A stretch of DNA of 64,000 bases from Ephemerocybe angulata (GCA_013368325.1 JAACJK010000015.1:124001-188000); one strand, 5' to 3'. Positions 1 to 11,345 are shown, numbered from the stretch's first letter. Notes: generated by a model not told the origin, from the letters alone. Program-made: numbers and translations.

Positions 1-454
1 AGATCCACGAGCGCCATCATAGCTGGCGCCGGTGAGTGCGAGGAGCAGGGTAACACCACAAGAAAAGTCTGATATCCCTCGCGGCGTCATTCTGCGACAT
101 TGTGCTAGCCGATTGTCTGTGATAGAATTGCCTTCCCTATGCCACGAGCACCACATGGGTGGCATTTAATCTGTACTTCATGCCACATTTATGACACCAC
201 GATGCCATCAGAAAAGACGATGCTTCGCTCTGTTTTGGTGATTTTGCATGACGCAGGATAGGTGGAATATTCTGGGATAGACAATCAATCAGTTACAATG
301 CCTCAAGATGCCACATTCGGGGTCATCGCACTATTCTTGTGGCGTAATGAGAACCTGCATAGGCATAGAAAGAGGCGGAGATTAGATACCTTCTCCCATA
401 ACACCGTGATGGATGATGCATGCTGATATGTGCCTTCCATCGCTATGAGTCTCT
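1..454. other. Left flank, no gene seen
   Basis: No coding region, RNA gene or repeat is supported here. The sequence does not match the split direct repeats at 17086-18198, so the left terminal repeat expected for the YR retroelement is absent and the element seems to be truncated near 450. Confidence 0.5.
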
Positions 455-1817
455 GTGGCTCCTCCCGCAGCACATAAATCGAAGACCCACCTCAACGACA
501 CGCGCGTGGCCGAAATCGCAGCAATGGACAACGAGGCGAGGGCGCACGAGAATATCAACATAATGGCGAGGAACGCGAAGAAGGGTCTGGCCCGGAAGAA
601 GGCCAAGAAGGCGGTGCCCGGCGGGTCTACAGCTGAGCTCACACTCCCTTCCGACGACGAGTCACTGATCTCTGGTGTGGAGAACTCATCCGACATGGAA
701 ATCTCGCCCAACGCCTCCCCGAAGTCCAAGAACAACTCCCCGAAGTCCAAGAAGAAAGGTTCCGAAATGGACTGGGCGGGGTTGGACCCCGCCACCAAAG
801 ACGCTCTACTTAGCGCGCTTGTGGCGTCCAGGTCCTCTAAGCGCGCCTCCTCGCCGAGCGCTTCTCATGCGCGGGATAAGTTCAAGAAGGTCTGTCTCCC
901 TTCCAGGCCTGAGGTTGATCTTGACGACGGTCCCGCTTCGTCGCTCGAGCCCTCGGATGAGCTGCAGCTGATGGAGAACGCACGCCTGTACACCGGCTTG
1001 CATCTCTTCACTCCTGACGGGATCCGGGTTCTCCACATGGATCGGAGCTCCCTGGGCACCAAGAAGCAGCCGGTCTACGGCGAGGACAACCACTGCCAGG
1101 AGATGCACGTAGTTAACCCTAACGACTCTCTCTTGGGCAAAGAGACTGACCTCACCTACGCCGAGTGGGACACGGCACAGTCCACGATGACCGCATGGGC
1201 GCTTAAGGTCAAGTCGGATGGGATACTGGCTGGATTCCTGGCTGCCCACTTCGGATATTGCAAGAGGTTGGTGACGAAGTTCAAGGAGGACTTCGAGGAG
1301 ATGAAGGCCTTTGATATCTCGATGCGCTCGCAGTATCGCATTACGCCGTATACCTTCAGAGCGAGCACCTACAACACCAGGTGGGAAAGCTTTGTCCGAA
1401 AGCATCGGCAGCAGTTCGGATCTCAGCGTGGGTCCAGTCTGGGACAGTTCGCCTCGCGCAACGCCGGCAATCGTTCTTCATCCTCGTCCTCCTCCTTCTC
1501 GAATAGACGCGGCGGTCAATCTTACTCATCCTCTCGTTCCTTTCCATCGGGGCAGTCGGGTGGATCCAAGTCCTCTGCGACATCCGACTGCCTCATCTGC
1601 GCCAAGCGAGGCCACCAGGCGAGCGAATGCCACTCCAAGAAGATGTCGAACGGAAACCCGCCCATCTGCGGGTTCAAGGACAGGCGACTCTTCGCCCTCG
1701 CCGACAACAAGCCTCGCTGCACCTTCTGGAACGCAGCTGGTAGGCACGGCCGAGACTGTGGCACACACAACCCCCTCGAGCACGTTTGCTCTTTCTGTGG
1801 CTCCTCCGACCACCACG
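455..1817 (+). CDS. YR element ORF1, Gag-like zinc-knuckle protein (interrupted)
   Basis: The frame is open from 449; the first codon at 455 is GTG and the first in-frame ATG is at 524, so the N-terminus may be truncated. The protein starts with a charged, Lys/Ala-rich stretch and a Ser-rich acidic segment. A central domain of about 200 residues follows, then a Ser/Gly/Arg-rich linker, and last a Cys/His cluster (CLICAKRGHQASEC, then C-x2-C in CSFCGSSDHH). Gypsy-1 is inserted inside this last knuckle. Joining 1817 to 13495 in the same frame completes a final Cys (CxxC, HH, then C) and reaches a stop at 13575-13577. ORF2 overlaps the end in the +1 frame. Function is inferred as nucleic-acid binding, as in other YR retroelements. 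Confidence 0.7.
1813..1817. repeat. Target-site duplication CCACG, left
   Basis: CCACG directly precedes the LTR end TGTTACG and recurs right after the other LTR at 13490-13494. A 5-bp duplication is usual for Ty3/gypsy integrases. Confidence 0.9.
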
Positions 1818-2188
1818 TGTTACGACCGTCGTCGACAGAGGTGGGCAAGTGTCTGTCGAATGGCTGAGTTGATCGAGTGACGATGAGCAAGCGAGGCGGC
1901 ACTCGCAAGTCAAATGAGAAAAGGGAACAAGGGGTTGAATAACCAATAACAAGCTAAGGTACAGGACTGTAGCTACTAGGTATAAGTACTGAGACGCACA
2001 TGAGTAGCTATGAGTCAAAAGTAGTCAAGGCGCAGCAGTAAGGCTGCGCGTCGTCATACATGAGTCGAAGTGAGTCGAAATAAGTCGAAGCGCAGTTGCT
2101 GTGCAACTGCGCGCTAAAAATAGTCTAAAACGGTCGCTACGAATCGATACGAGTCACAAAAGAGAAAATTGTGGAGCAGAGCGTAACA
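1818..2188 (-). repeat. Gypsy-1 3' LTR
   Basis: 371 bp, bounded by TGTTACG and CGTAACA. It contains two short hairpins (GCGCAG-N8-CTGCGC and GCGCAGTTG-N-CAACTGCGC) and a run of GAGTCGAA-like repeats. The adjoining internal sequence on the element strand is purine-rich (about 2191-2202, with five consecutive G), fitting a polypurine tract. Confidence 0.9.
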
Positions 2189-2225
2189 TTACCCCCTTCT
2201 TATCGTCGATGCCCAGCATCGAAGA

Positions 2226-3212
2226 CTAAGTGCACATGTTCCACTCGGCGTCTTCGCCTTGCCAGTTGTCGTGGTCATTGTCGGTGCGCCAGAGATCGGG
2301 TTCATCGTTATCGTTCCTGTAGGTACCCCAGCTGGAGACCGTGCGTTTTCCCCAACCTTTTGCGATCTTGGCAAGTCGGCGGGCGTTCCTTGTGTTGACC
2401 GGTTTTGCGGCGCATTCCCAGGGCATGTGGTTGGGGGCGTTCTTGCGGCACCACTTGCAGTTCCACTTGACGTGGTCGCACTCTTTGTGTCCCGGTTGTT
2501 GACAGGACCGGCAGGGGAATCCTTTCCTGATGGCTCGTTGGTCATCGGTGAGGTCTCTGGTGTGAACCTTGCCATAGGTTTCCAGGTCGATGTCCTTTTT
2601 TCGGAGGGCGAGGAGGGCGCGGCGGATGCCTGAGCGAATGGCGGGGAGTTTTTCGAGGAGCTCTTCTATGAGCGCGGTCTTTCGTCCTTCCATCCAGGTG
2701 ACCTGGTAGTCGAGGTCAGCGACGATTTGCTTGGGGGCCTGGGAGTAGCCGAGGGTTCTCTCGAGTATCTTCTTGGAGGTTGTGAGGGCGAGGTCCCACT
2801 CGTCGATGTCGAGGATTTGGCGGGCGATGGTTCGGTCAGCAGGGGGAGCGTCAGCGGTGTCCAAGAGGCTGCCGGAGCTGCCAGTGAACTCGACGATGTT
2901 GGCTAGGGAGGTGATGGCGGCGATGTTGTTCTCGGCCTGGCGAATTTCATCGGGGGTGAAGGCAGTGCGAAGATCAATCTTGTTGGTCTCGGTGGGCCAA
3001 ATGCGGTGTGGGAGAGCAGGGACGTCGAAATTATAGATGTAGGTGGGGGCGTCGGTGGTGAAGGGAGCGCAAGCAGTGGTGGTGGTGCTGGTGGTGATCA
3101 TGATGCGAATGTGGGGTAGATCGTGAGTCTGAAGGTAAGACAGGATGGCGAGGATGGCTTGAACTGTGGAACTGTGGGTTCTGATTGTTGTGATTTGACT
3201 TGGTCGAGTCAC
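2226..3212 (-). CDS. Gypsy-1 ORF3, zinc-knuckle protein, copy 1
   Basis: Same sequence as 6857-7843, carried by the tandem duplication. See that entry for domains. It directly follows the integrase-chromodomain end with a small overlap, in the -1 frame. Confidence 0.6.
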   Translation of the reverse strand: MTRPSQITTIRTHSSTVQAILAILSYLQTHDLPHIRIMITTSTTTTACAPFTTDAPTYIYNFDVPALPHRIWPTETNKIDLRTAFTPDEIRQAENNIAAITSLANIVEFTGSSGSLLDTADAPPADRTIARQILDIDEWDLALTTSKKILERTLGYSQAPKQIVADLDYQVTWMEGRKTALIEELLEKLPAIRSGIRRALLALRKKDIDLETYGKVHTRDLTDDQRAIRKGFPCRSCQQPGHKECDHVKWNCKWCRKNAPNHMPWECAAKPVNTRNARRLAKIAKGWGKRTVSSWGTYRNDNDEPDLWRTDNDHDNWQGEDAEWNMCT

Positions 3213-5573
3213 AACCCGTTAGCGTCTTTATACTCCAGGAGGACTTCGGTGGCATTTCCGAATTCGTCTTCAGTCTTCCATTCGTACTCGTTGTAGCCTT
3301 TCCATTTGATCCAGTACGAGAGGTTCCCATGTCGGTCTTCTTTGTGTCGTAAGATGCCTTCGATTTCGTATTCTTCTTCACCTTCCACGATGTCTGGAGG
3401 TGGTTCTGAGTAAGATGGACCGTGGGTGGTTGTGAACCGATATGGAGAAAGAAGGGAAGCGTGGAAGACGTTGTGAACTTTCCATCCTTTTGGCAGTGCA
3501 AGTCGGTAGGCTCGGCTTCCTATCTCCTCCGTGATCGTGAATGGCCCTAGTCGTTTGGGCGCGATCTTCTTCGATCTGTAGGGGAGTTTGAGGTTCTTTC
3601 TTTCGAGCCAAACCTGTTCTCCTTTCTTGAAGGGTTTCCAGTGTTTGAATGAGCGGCTGATCATTCGGGCACGACCGAGTTCATGGGCAGCGAGGGCTTC
3701 GTTTCGGATCCTGTCTAGATCTTGGAGTCGGTTTTGTGTCTGTGGGAGTGGTGATCTTTCGAATGCTTCTGGGAGAGCCCGTGGTTGGCTTCCCATGATG
3801 AGTTCGAATGGGGTCTGATTTCTATCAGCGTGGCGACGAGAGTTATGAACGAACTGGAGTAGAGGTAGGGCTGTGCTCCAGGTGTGAGGGTTGGCGGTGC
3901 AGTAGATGGAAAGGTAGGCTTCGATTTCTTGATTCACTCGTTCTGTACCTCCGTCGGTCTGTGGATGGAAGGCAGTGGAGAGAGAGGAGTCGATTCCGAG
4001 GCGGGTCAGGAGGTCTCTGAATGTCTTTGCAGCAAATTGGGGGCCTCTGTCAGAGATGATCTTGTCAGGTAGGCCGTAATTGGTAAAGATCCGGCGTGTC
4101 AGAACTTCAGCAGCTTGATCTGAAGTGATGGTCTTGTTGCAGGGTTCGAAAACTACCCCTTTCGAAAGGCCATGGTCGACCACGACCATGATTGAGTCGA
4201 AGCCGTTGGATGGGGGAAGATCGGTGATGAAATCCATGGATAGCTGTGTGAATGGCCTGTTGCTTTCCGGGGCAGTGATGGGTAAAAGAGTCGGCTTTGT
4301 CGGTTGGCGATTAATCTTGAATTGCTGACACTGGGCGCATCCTTCGACAAAAGACTTTATGAAAATCCTCATGGCTGGCCACCAGTAGTTTTCACGGACG
4401 GCGTTGAAGGTGCCTAGTTCTCCAGGATGGCCAATGGTGGGGGAGTCGTGATGGGCACGCACGATCTTGCGTCGGAGTTCGGGGTCGTCCGGTACGTACG
4501 CTTTTCCGAGTCAGAACAACATGTGGCCACCATCCTTTGTCTCGATTGTCCAATCTTTCAGGTCTTTCCGATGGATTGATGGATTGTCGTTAAGGAGAAG
4601 TTGAAGGGTTTGGGTAACGTTAGGGTCGGAGGTCGTCTTCTGCAAAATTTCGTCTTGGAGGACGGTGTCGATGAGGTTCACGAATAGTTCTGGTGGTAGC
4701 ATTGTAACTTCTTCTTGCTCTCCATCATCTTGGCACAGGTCGGGTCGTCGGGAGAGTGCGTCGGATTGGTACATCTTGGATCCCGGTTGGTGTTTCAGCT
4801 CGAAGTCGTATTTGGACAGGGTGAGAAAGGCTCGGCTCTGACGGGGACTTAGTTTCTGTGGGTTTTTCCAATAGAGTAGATTCTGATGGTCGGAGTAGAT
4901 GGTGGTGACGAAAGGAGATCCTTGGATGAAATGGCGCCATGCTTCAAGGGCTCTGACAATGGCCAGCAGTTCTCTGTCGTAGATCTCGTAGTTGCGTTCG
5001 GCGGAATTGAAGGTCTGGGAAAGGAAGCATACTGGATGGCGAGCACCGTTGTCGTCCAGCTGAGTCAGCACAGCTCCGGAGGCATGTTTGGAAGCATCTG
5101 CTTCGATTTGGAAGGGGCGTGTTGGGTCAGGTAAGAGGAGAACGGGGTAAGAGGTGAATTTCGTTTTGAGAGTCTGAAAGGCTTGTTCACACTCGGGTGT
5201 CCAGACGAAGTGAGAGTCTTTTCTCAGCAGGGCGTTCAAAGGGGCGGCGAGGGTCGAGTATTGATGGATGAATTTCCGGTAGAAGTTGCCAAAGCCGAGG
5301 AATGATCGGACCTGTTTGACGGTAGTCGGAGTGGGCCAGTTGGCGAGTCCTTCGATCTTGATGGGGTCCATCTTGATTTTCCCATGACTGATGATGTATC
5401 CGAGGAATTCGACTTCCTGAACTTCGAAGGCACACTTCTCCGGGTTCACAGGGAGACCTGCATCGCTTAGCTTCTTGAGAACCCGCAGCGTGTCCTTCCG
5501 GCATTCTTCCCGTGTGTTGCCTGGGACCAAGATGTCGTCCATGTATCCCTTTGCTCGGACCGGTTCCTGAATC
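3209..5573 (-). pseudogene. Gypsy-1 pol, truncated duplicate (RT C-terminal part, RNase H, integrase, chromodomain)
   Basis: Copy 1 of the duplicated block contains only the 3' two thirds of pol. The RT begins just before the YMDD active site (VRAKGYMDD) and its upstream part is replaced at 5573/5574 by YR ORF1 sequence. RNase H, an in-frame TGA at 4511-4513, and integrase plus chromodomain follow (frame open again at 4462). It lacks protease and RT fingers and so cannot make a working polyprotein. The integrase shows an intact HHCC and D-D-E set and a chromodomain with the aromatic pattern WIKWKGY. Confidence 0.85.
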
Positions 5574-6448
5574 GCTCGAGCCCTCGGATGAGCTGCAGCT
5601 GATGGAGAACGCACGCCTGTACACCGGCTTGCATCTCTTCACTCCTGACGGGATCCGGGTTCTCCACATGGATCGGAGCTCCCTGGGCACCAAGAAGCAG
5701 CCGGTCTACGGCGAGGACAACCACTGCCAGGAGATGCACGTAGTTAACCCTAACGACTCTCTCTTGGGCAAAGAGACTGACCTCACCTACGCCGAGTGGG
5801 ACACGGCACAGTCCACGATGACCGCATGGGCGCTTAAGGTCAAGTCGGATGGGATACTGGCTGGATTCCTGGCTGCCCACTTCGGATATTGCAAGAGGTT
5901 GGTGACGAAGTTCAAGGAGGACTTCGAGGAGATGAAGGCCTTTGATATCTCGATGCGCTCGCAGTATCGCATTACGCCGTATACCTTCAGAGCGAGCACC
6001 TACAACACCAGGTGGGAAAGCTTTGTCCGAAAGCATCGGCAGCAGTTCGGATCTCAGCGTGGGTCCAGTCTGGGACAGTTCGCCTCGCGCAACGCCGGCA
6101 ATCGTTCTTCATCCTCGTCCTCCTCCTTCTCGAATAGACGCGGCGGTCAATCTTACTCATCCTCTCGTTCCTTTCCATCGGGGCAGTCGGGTGGATCCAA
6201 GTCCTCTGCGACATCCGACTGCCTCATCTGCGCCAAGCGAGGCCACCAGGCGAGCGAATGCCACTCCAAGAAGATGTCGAACGGAAACCCGCCCATCTGC
6301 GGGTTCAAGGACAGGCGACTCTTCGCCCTCGCCGACAACAAGCCTCGCTGCACCTTCTGGAACGCAGCTGGTAGGCACGGCCGAGACTGTGGCACACACA
6401 ACCCCCTCGAGCACGTTTGCTCTTTCTGTGGCTCCTCCGACCACCACG
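5574..6448 (+). pseudogene. YR ORF1, 5'-truncated duplicate
   Basis: Identical to 943-1817. It begins in the middle of the ORF1 codon series right after the broken RT and ends at an LTR (6449). The open frame upstream of 5574 is only the antisense of RT. The zinc-cluster part is present but unfinished, as in the first copy. Confidence 0.85.
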
Positions 6449-6819
6449 TGTTACGACCGTCGTCGACAGAGGTGGGCAAGTGTCTGTCGAATGGCTGAGT
6501 TGATCGAGTGACGATGAGCAAGCGAGGCGGCACTCGCAAGTCAAATGAGAAAAGGGAACAAGGGGTTGAATAACCAATAACAAGCTAAGGTACAGGACTG
6601 TAGCTACTAGGTATAAGTACTGAGACGCACATGAGTAGCTATGAGTCAAAAGTAGTCAAGGCGCAGCAGTAAGGCTGCGCGTCGTCATACATGAGTCGAA
6701 GTGAGTCGAAATAAGTCGAAGCGCAGTTGCTGTGCAACTGCGCGCTAAAAATAGTCTAAAACGGTCGCTACGAATCGATACGAGTCACAAAAGAGAAAAT
6801 TGTGGAGCAGAGCGTAACA
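6449..6819 (-). repeat. Gypsy-1 extra LTR (duplicated)
   Basis: Copy of 1818-2188 at the 4631 offset. It is the true 3' end of the complete gypsy-1 gene set (gag to ORF3), while the 1818 copy ends the truncated duplicate. Confidence 0.9.
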
Positions 6820-6856
6820 TTACCCCCTTCTTATCGTCGATGCCCAGCATCGAAGA

Positions 6857-7843
6857 CTAAGTGCACATGTTCCACTCGGCGTCTTCGCCTTGCCAGTTGT
6901 CGTGGTCATTGTCGGTGCGCCAGAGATCGGGTTCATCGTTATCGTTCCTGTAGGTACCCCAGCTGGAGACCGTGCGTTTTCCCCAACCTTTTGCGATCTT
7001 GGCAAGTCGGCGGGCGTTCCTTGTGTTGACCGGTTTTGCGGCGCATTCCCAGGGCATGTGGTTGGGGGCGTTCTTGCGGCACCACTTGCAGTTCCACTTG
7101 ACGTGGTCGCACTCTTTGTGTCCCGGTTGTTGACAGGACCGGCAGGGGAATCCTTTCCTGATGGCTCGTTGGTCATCGGTGAGGTCTCTGGTGTGAACCT
7201 TGCCATAGGTTTCCAGGTCGATGTCCTTTTTTCGGAGGGCGAGGAGGGCGCGGCGGATGCCTGAGCGAATGGCGGGGAGTTTTTCGAGGAGCTCTTCTAT
7301 GAGCGCGGTCTTTCGTCCTTCCATCCAGGTGACCTGGTAGTCGAGGTCAGCGACGATTTGCTTGGGGGCCTGGGAGTAGCCGAGGGTTCTCTCGAGTATC
7401 TTCTTGGAGGTTGTGAGGGCGAGGTCCCACTCGTCGATGTCGAGGATTTGGCGGGCGATGGTTCGGTCAGCAGGGGGAGCGTCAGCGGTGTCCAAGAGGC
7501 TGCCGGAGCTGCCAGTGAACTCGACGATGTTGGCTAGGGAGGTGATGGCGGCGATGTTGTTCTCGGCCTGGCGAATTTCATCGGGGGTGAAGGCAGTGCG
7601 AAGATCAATCTTGTTGGTCTCGGTGGGCCAAATGCGGTGTGGGAGAGCAGGGACGTCGAAATTATAGATGTAGGTGGGGGCGTCGGTGGTGAAGGGAGCG
7701 CAAGCAGTGGTGGTGGTGCTGGTGGTGATCATGATGCGAATGTGGGGTAGATCGTGAGTCTGAAGGTAAGACAGGATGGCGAGGATGGCTTGAACTGTGG
7801 AACTGTGGGTTCTGATTGTTGTGATTTGACTTGGTCGAGTCAC
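6857..7843 (-). CDS. Gypsy-1 ORF3, second zinc-knuckle protein downstream of pol
   Basis: An open frame of 328 codons lies between the chromodomain stop and the LTR, where env-like genes sit in some Ty3/gypsy elements. It starts at a GTG overlapping the pol stop (TTGTGA) in the -1 frame, with a stop just upstream. The first in-frame ATG is at 7732, residue 38. It contains no signal peptide or clear membrane segment. The C-terminal third has two Cys/His clusters, CRSCQQPGHKEC (C-x2-C-x4-H-x2-C) and CKWC-x6-H-x4-C, followed by a basic, Trp-rich tail. This suggests RNA or DNA binding rather than an envelope. It could be made by reinitiation, from the ATG at 7732, or from a spliced RNA; no canonical slippery heptamer is evident. 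Confidence 0.65.
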   Translation of the reverse strand: MTRPSQITTIRTHSSTVQAILAILSYLQTHDLPHIRIMITTSTTTTACAPFTTDAPTYIYNFDVPALPHRIWPTETNKIDLRTAFTPDEIRQAENNIAAITSLANIVEFTGSSGSLLDTADAPPADRTIARQILDIDEWDLALTTSKKILERTLGYSQAPKQIVADLDYQVTWMEGRKTALIEELLEKLPAIRSGIRRALLALRKKDIDLETYGKVHTRDLTDDQRAIRKGFPCRSCQQPGHKECDHVKWNCKWCRKNAPNHMPWECAAKPVNTRNARRLAKIAKGWGKRTVSSWGTYRNDNDEPDLWRTDNDHDNWQGEDAEWNMCT

Positions 7844-10800
7844 AACCCGTTAGCGTCTTTATACTCCAGGAGGACTTCGGTGGCATTTCCGAATTCGTCT
7901 TCAGTCTTCCATTCGTACTCGTTGTAGCCTTTCCATTTGATCCAGTACGAGAGGTTCCCATGTCGGTCTTCTTTGTGTCGTAAGATGCCTTCGATTTCGT
8001 ATTCTTCTTCACCTTCCACGATGTCTGGAGGTGGTTCTGAGTAAGATGGACCGTGGGTGGTTGTGAACCGATATGGAGAAAGAAGGGAAGCGTGGAAGAC
8101 GTTGTGAACTTTCCATCCTTTTGGCAGTGCAAGTCGGTAGGCTCGGCTTCCTATCTCCTCCGTGATCGTGAATGGCCCTAGTCGTTTGGGCGCGATCTTC
8201 TTCGATCTGTAGGGGAGTTTGAGGTTCTTTCTTTCGAGCCAAACCTGTTCTCCTTTCTTGAAGGGTTTCCAGTGTTTGAATGAGCGGCTGATCATTCGGG
8301 CACGACCGAGTTCATGGGCAGCGAGGGCTTCGTTTCGGATCCTGTCTAGATCTTGGAGTCGGTTTTGTGTCTGTGGGAGTGGTGATCTTTCGAATGCTTC
8401 TGGGAGAGCCCGTGGTTGGCTTCCCATGATGAGTTCGAATGGGGTCTGATTTCTATCAGCGTGGCGACGAGAGTTATGAACGAACTGGAGTAGAGGTAGG
8501 GCTGTGCTCCAGGTGTGAGGGTTGGCGGTGCAGTAGATGGAAAGGTAGGCTTCGATTTCTTGATTCACTCGTTCTGTACCTCCGTCGGTCTGTGGATGGA
8601 AGGCAGTGGAGAGAGAGGAGTCGATTCCGAGGCGGGTCAGGAGGTCTCTGAATGTCTTTGCAGCAAATTGGGGGCCTCTGTCAGAGATGATCTTGTCAGG
8701 TAGGCCGTAATTGGTAAAGATCCGGCGTGTCAGAACTTCAGCAGCTTGATCTGAAGTGATGGTCTTGTTGCAGGGTTCGAAAACTACCCCTTTCGAAAGG
8801 CCATGGTCGACCACGACCATGATTGAGTCGAAGCCGTTGGATGGGGGAAGATCGGTGATGAAATCCATGGATAGCTGTGTGAATGGCCTGTTGCTTTCCG
8901 GGGCAGTGATGGGTAAAAGAGTCGGCTTTGTCGGTTGGCGATTAATCTTGAATTGCTGACACTGGGCGCATCCTTCGACAAAAGACTTTATGAAAATCCT
9001 CATGGCTGGCCACCAGTAGTTTTCACGGACGGCGTTGAAGGTGCCTAGTTCTCCAGGATGGCCAATGGTGGGGGAGTCGTGATGGGCACGCACGATCTTG
9101 CGTCGGAGTTCGGGGTCGTCCGGTACGTACGCTTTTCCGAGTCAGAAAAACATGTGGCCACCATCCTTTGTCTCGATTGTCCAATCTTTCAGGTCTTTCC
9201 GATGGATTGATGGATTGTCGTTAAGGAGAAGTTGAAGGGTTTGGGTAACGTTAGGGTCGGAGGTCGTCTTCTGCAAAATTTCGTCTTGGAGGACGGTGTC
9301 GATGAGGTTCACGAATAGTTCTGGTGGTAGCATTGTAACTTCTTCTTGCTCTCCATCATCTTGGCACAGGTCGGGTCGTCGGGAGAGTGCGTCGGATTGG
9401 TACATCTTGGATCCCGGTTGGTGTTTCAGCTCGAAGTCGTATTTGGACAGGGTGAGAAAGGCTCGGCTCTGACGGGGACTTAGTTTCTGTGGGTTTTTCC
9501 AATAGAGTAGATTCTGATGGTCGGAGTAGATGGTGGTGACGAAAGGAGATCCTTGGATGAAATGGCGCCATGCTTCAAGGGCTCTGACAATGGCCAGCAG
9601 TTCTCTGTCGTAGATCTCGTAGTTGCGTTCGGCGGAATTGAAGGTCTGGGAAAGGAAGCATACTGGATGGCGAGCACCGTTGTCGTCCAGCTGAGTCAGC
9701 ACAGCTCCGGAGGCATGTTTGGAAGCATCTGCTTCGATTTGGAAGGGGCGTGTTGGGTCAGGTAAGAGGAGAACGGGGTAAGAGGTGAATTTCGTTTTGA
9801 GAGTCTGAAAGGCTTGTTCACACTCGGGTGTCCAGACGAAGTGAGAGTCTTTTCTCAGCAGGGCGTTCAAAGGGGCGGCGAGGGTCGAGTATTGATGGAT
9901 GAATTTCCGGTAGAAGTTGCCAAAGCCGAGGAATGATCGGACCTGTTTGACGGTAGTCGGAGTGGGCCAGTTGGCGAGTCCTTCGATCTTGATGGGGTCC
10001 ATCTTGATTTTCCCATGACTGATGATGTATCCGAGGAATTCGACTTCCTGAACTTCGAAGGCACACTTCTCCGGGTTCACAGGGAGACCTGCATCGCTTA
10101 GCTTCTTGAGAACCCGCAGCGTGTCCTTCCGGCATTCTTCCCGTGTGTTGCCTGGGACCAAGATGTCGTCCATGTATCCCTTTGCTCGGACCGGTTCCTG
10201 AATCTCGTCGGGTTCATCGAGTACATGGTTCATCATCCTTTGGAAGGTAGCGGGTGAGTTCTTTAGGCCAAAGAACATGACTGTGGGTTCGAAAAGTCCT
10301 TTGTTGGTCTTGAAAGCAGCTTTCCATTCGTGTCCTTCCTTGATGCGCACATTGTTGTATCCCCATTTTAGGTCGATTTTCGAGAACCATCGCGCTCCTT
10401 CCAGGTCTTTGAGCAGATCGTCGATTCGTGGCAGTGGGTAGGCATCCGAGATGGTCCATTCGTTTAAGTACCGGTAGTCTTGGCAGGGTCTGAGCTTGCC
10501 AACTTTCCTCGAGACGAAGAAGAATGGTGATCCCATTGGCGATTGCGAAGGTCGGATCCGTCCCAGTTTCAGATTCTCGGTGAGGAAGTCGTCAAGGTCC
10601 TTCTGTTCCTGGGGAGAGATCTGGTAAGTTTTGAATCTCTTGGGTTCAAAGCCAGGTTTGGTGTTGATTTCGTGATCGAAGGGTCGTGATGGAGGGAATT
10701 TGTCGCTAGTTTCTTTCCGGAATAGGTGAAGATAGTCGTGGTACTGTTCTGGAATCATTTCTTCGAGGGGTCGAGTGTCTTTGGGTTTGTCGGCGGCGAG

Positions 10801-11298
10801 TGATTGGGAGACTGTGATTTTGGCATTGATCCAAATGGGGGTCGGATTCGGGTCGTCCTCTTGGACATATAAGACGTTGACTTGAATCGTTTCTTCCTGT
10901 GGAGGTGGTTTGATAGGTCGACCCGTTCGAAGTGAGTTTATATCCAGCTTGCGCCACCTGAGGGTTCCTAGTTTCCAGTCGATCACTGGGTTTTCTTGAC
11001 GAAGCCAAGGCATTCCCAGGATGATGGTCTGTCTCCCAAGGCCACAGACGTAGAGTTGATGGAAGACACGTTTGCCATGGATCGTGATCGGTAGATAGGC
11101 ATAGCGGCGGAGGGTTCCATTCTTGTTGAGGGTTCCGTCAACGTTAAACACAGGGATGGGTTTCAGGAGGCGGTATGTGGGAATATGGTGCAGTTGGACG
11201 AAGTTTTGGTCGATAAACTTTCCTCCTGCGGCGCAGTCTACGAGTCCTTTGGTTTCGACGATCTGGTCTGCCACTGATAGCGAAATGGGTATATGCAT
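7840..11298 (-). pseudogene. pol: Gypsy-1 Pol polyprotein: protease, RT, RNase H, integrase, chromodomain (one internal TGA)
   Basis: The first ATG is at 11298, but the frame is open upstream to the gag end, so translation by -1 frameshift from gag is likely. Domains in order: protease (GLVDCAAGGKFID, D-C-A replacing the usual D-S/T-G); RT with YMDD near residue 375; RNase H (IEADASKHASGAVL); zinc-binding HHCC (HHDSPTIGHPGE to CAQCQQF); integrase D-D-E (MDFITDLP, ISDRGPQF, GGTERVNQ); chromodomain at the C-terminus. A TGA at 9142-9144 interrupts the frame between RNase H and integrase; both sides are in the same frame (11298 and 9093 differ by a multiple of three). CGA to TGA is the simplest origin. 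Both duplicate copies carry it. Confidence 0.88.
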
Positions 11299-11345
11299 AG
11301 ATCTATTGTTTGTTTCAGCTAATAGTACAGAACGGATAGAGAGAG

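Larger units (their letters stand above)
943..5573. repeat. 4,631-bp tandem duplication, copy 1
   Basis: The block runs from YR ORF1 through a gypsy-1 LTR to the middle of the gypsy-1 RT. It is repeated immediately at 5574-10204 with a constant offset of 4631. I noticed one difference (c near 4516 versus a near 9147, which changes Leu to Phe in the RNase H end). The junction shows 2 bp of microhomology (TC), so the boundaries could be shifted by 2 bp. Confidence 0.9.
5574..10204. repeat. 4,631-bp tandem duplication, copy 2
   Basis: Second copy of the 943-5573 block; its right end continues into the rest of gypsy-1 (RT N-terminal part, protease, gag). The copy starts in the middle of YR ORF1 directly after a truncated RT, so the 5573/5574 junction joins two unrelated genes. 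Confidence 0.9.

Noticed and set aside
7843..7843. ORF3 of gypsy-1 as an envelope-like gene because of its position
   Set aside because: No signal peptide, membrane anchor or cleavage motif; zinc-binding clusters point to nucleic-acid binding.
9142..9144. TGA as a programmed readthrough site in gypsy-1 pol
   Set aside because: Known readthrough stops separate gag from pol rather than RNase H from integrase, and the codon is one transition from CGA. Kept only as a decay mutation.
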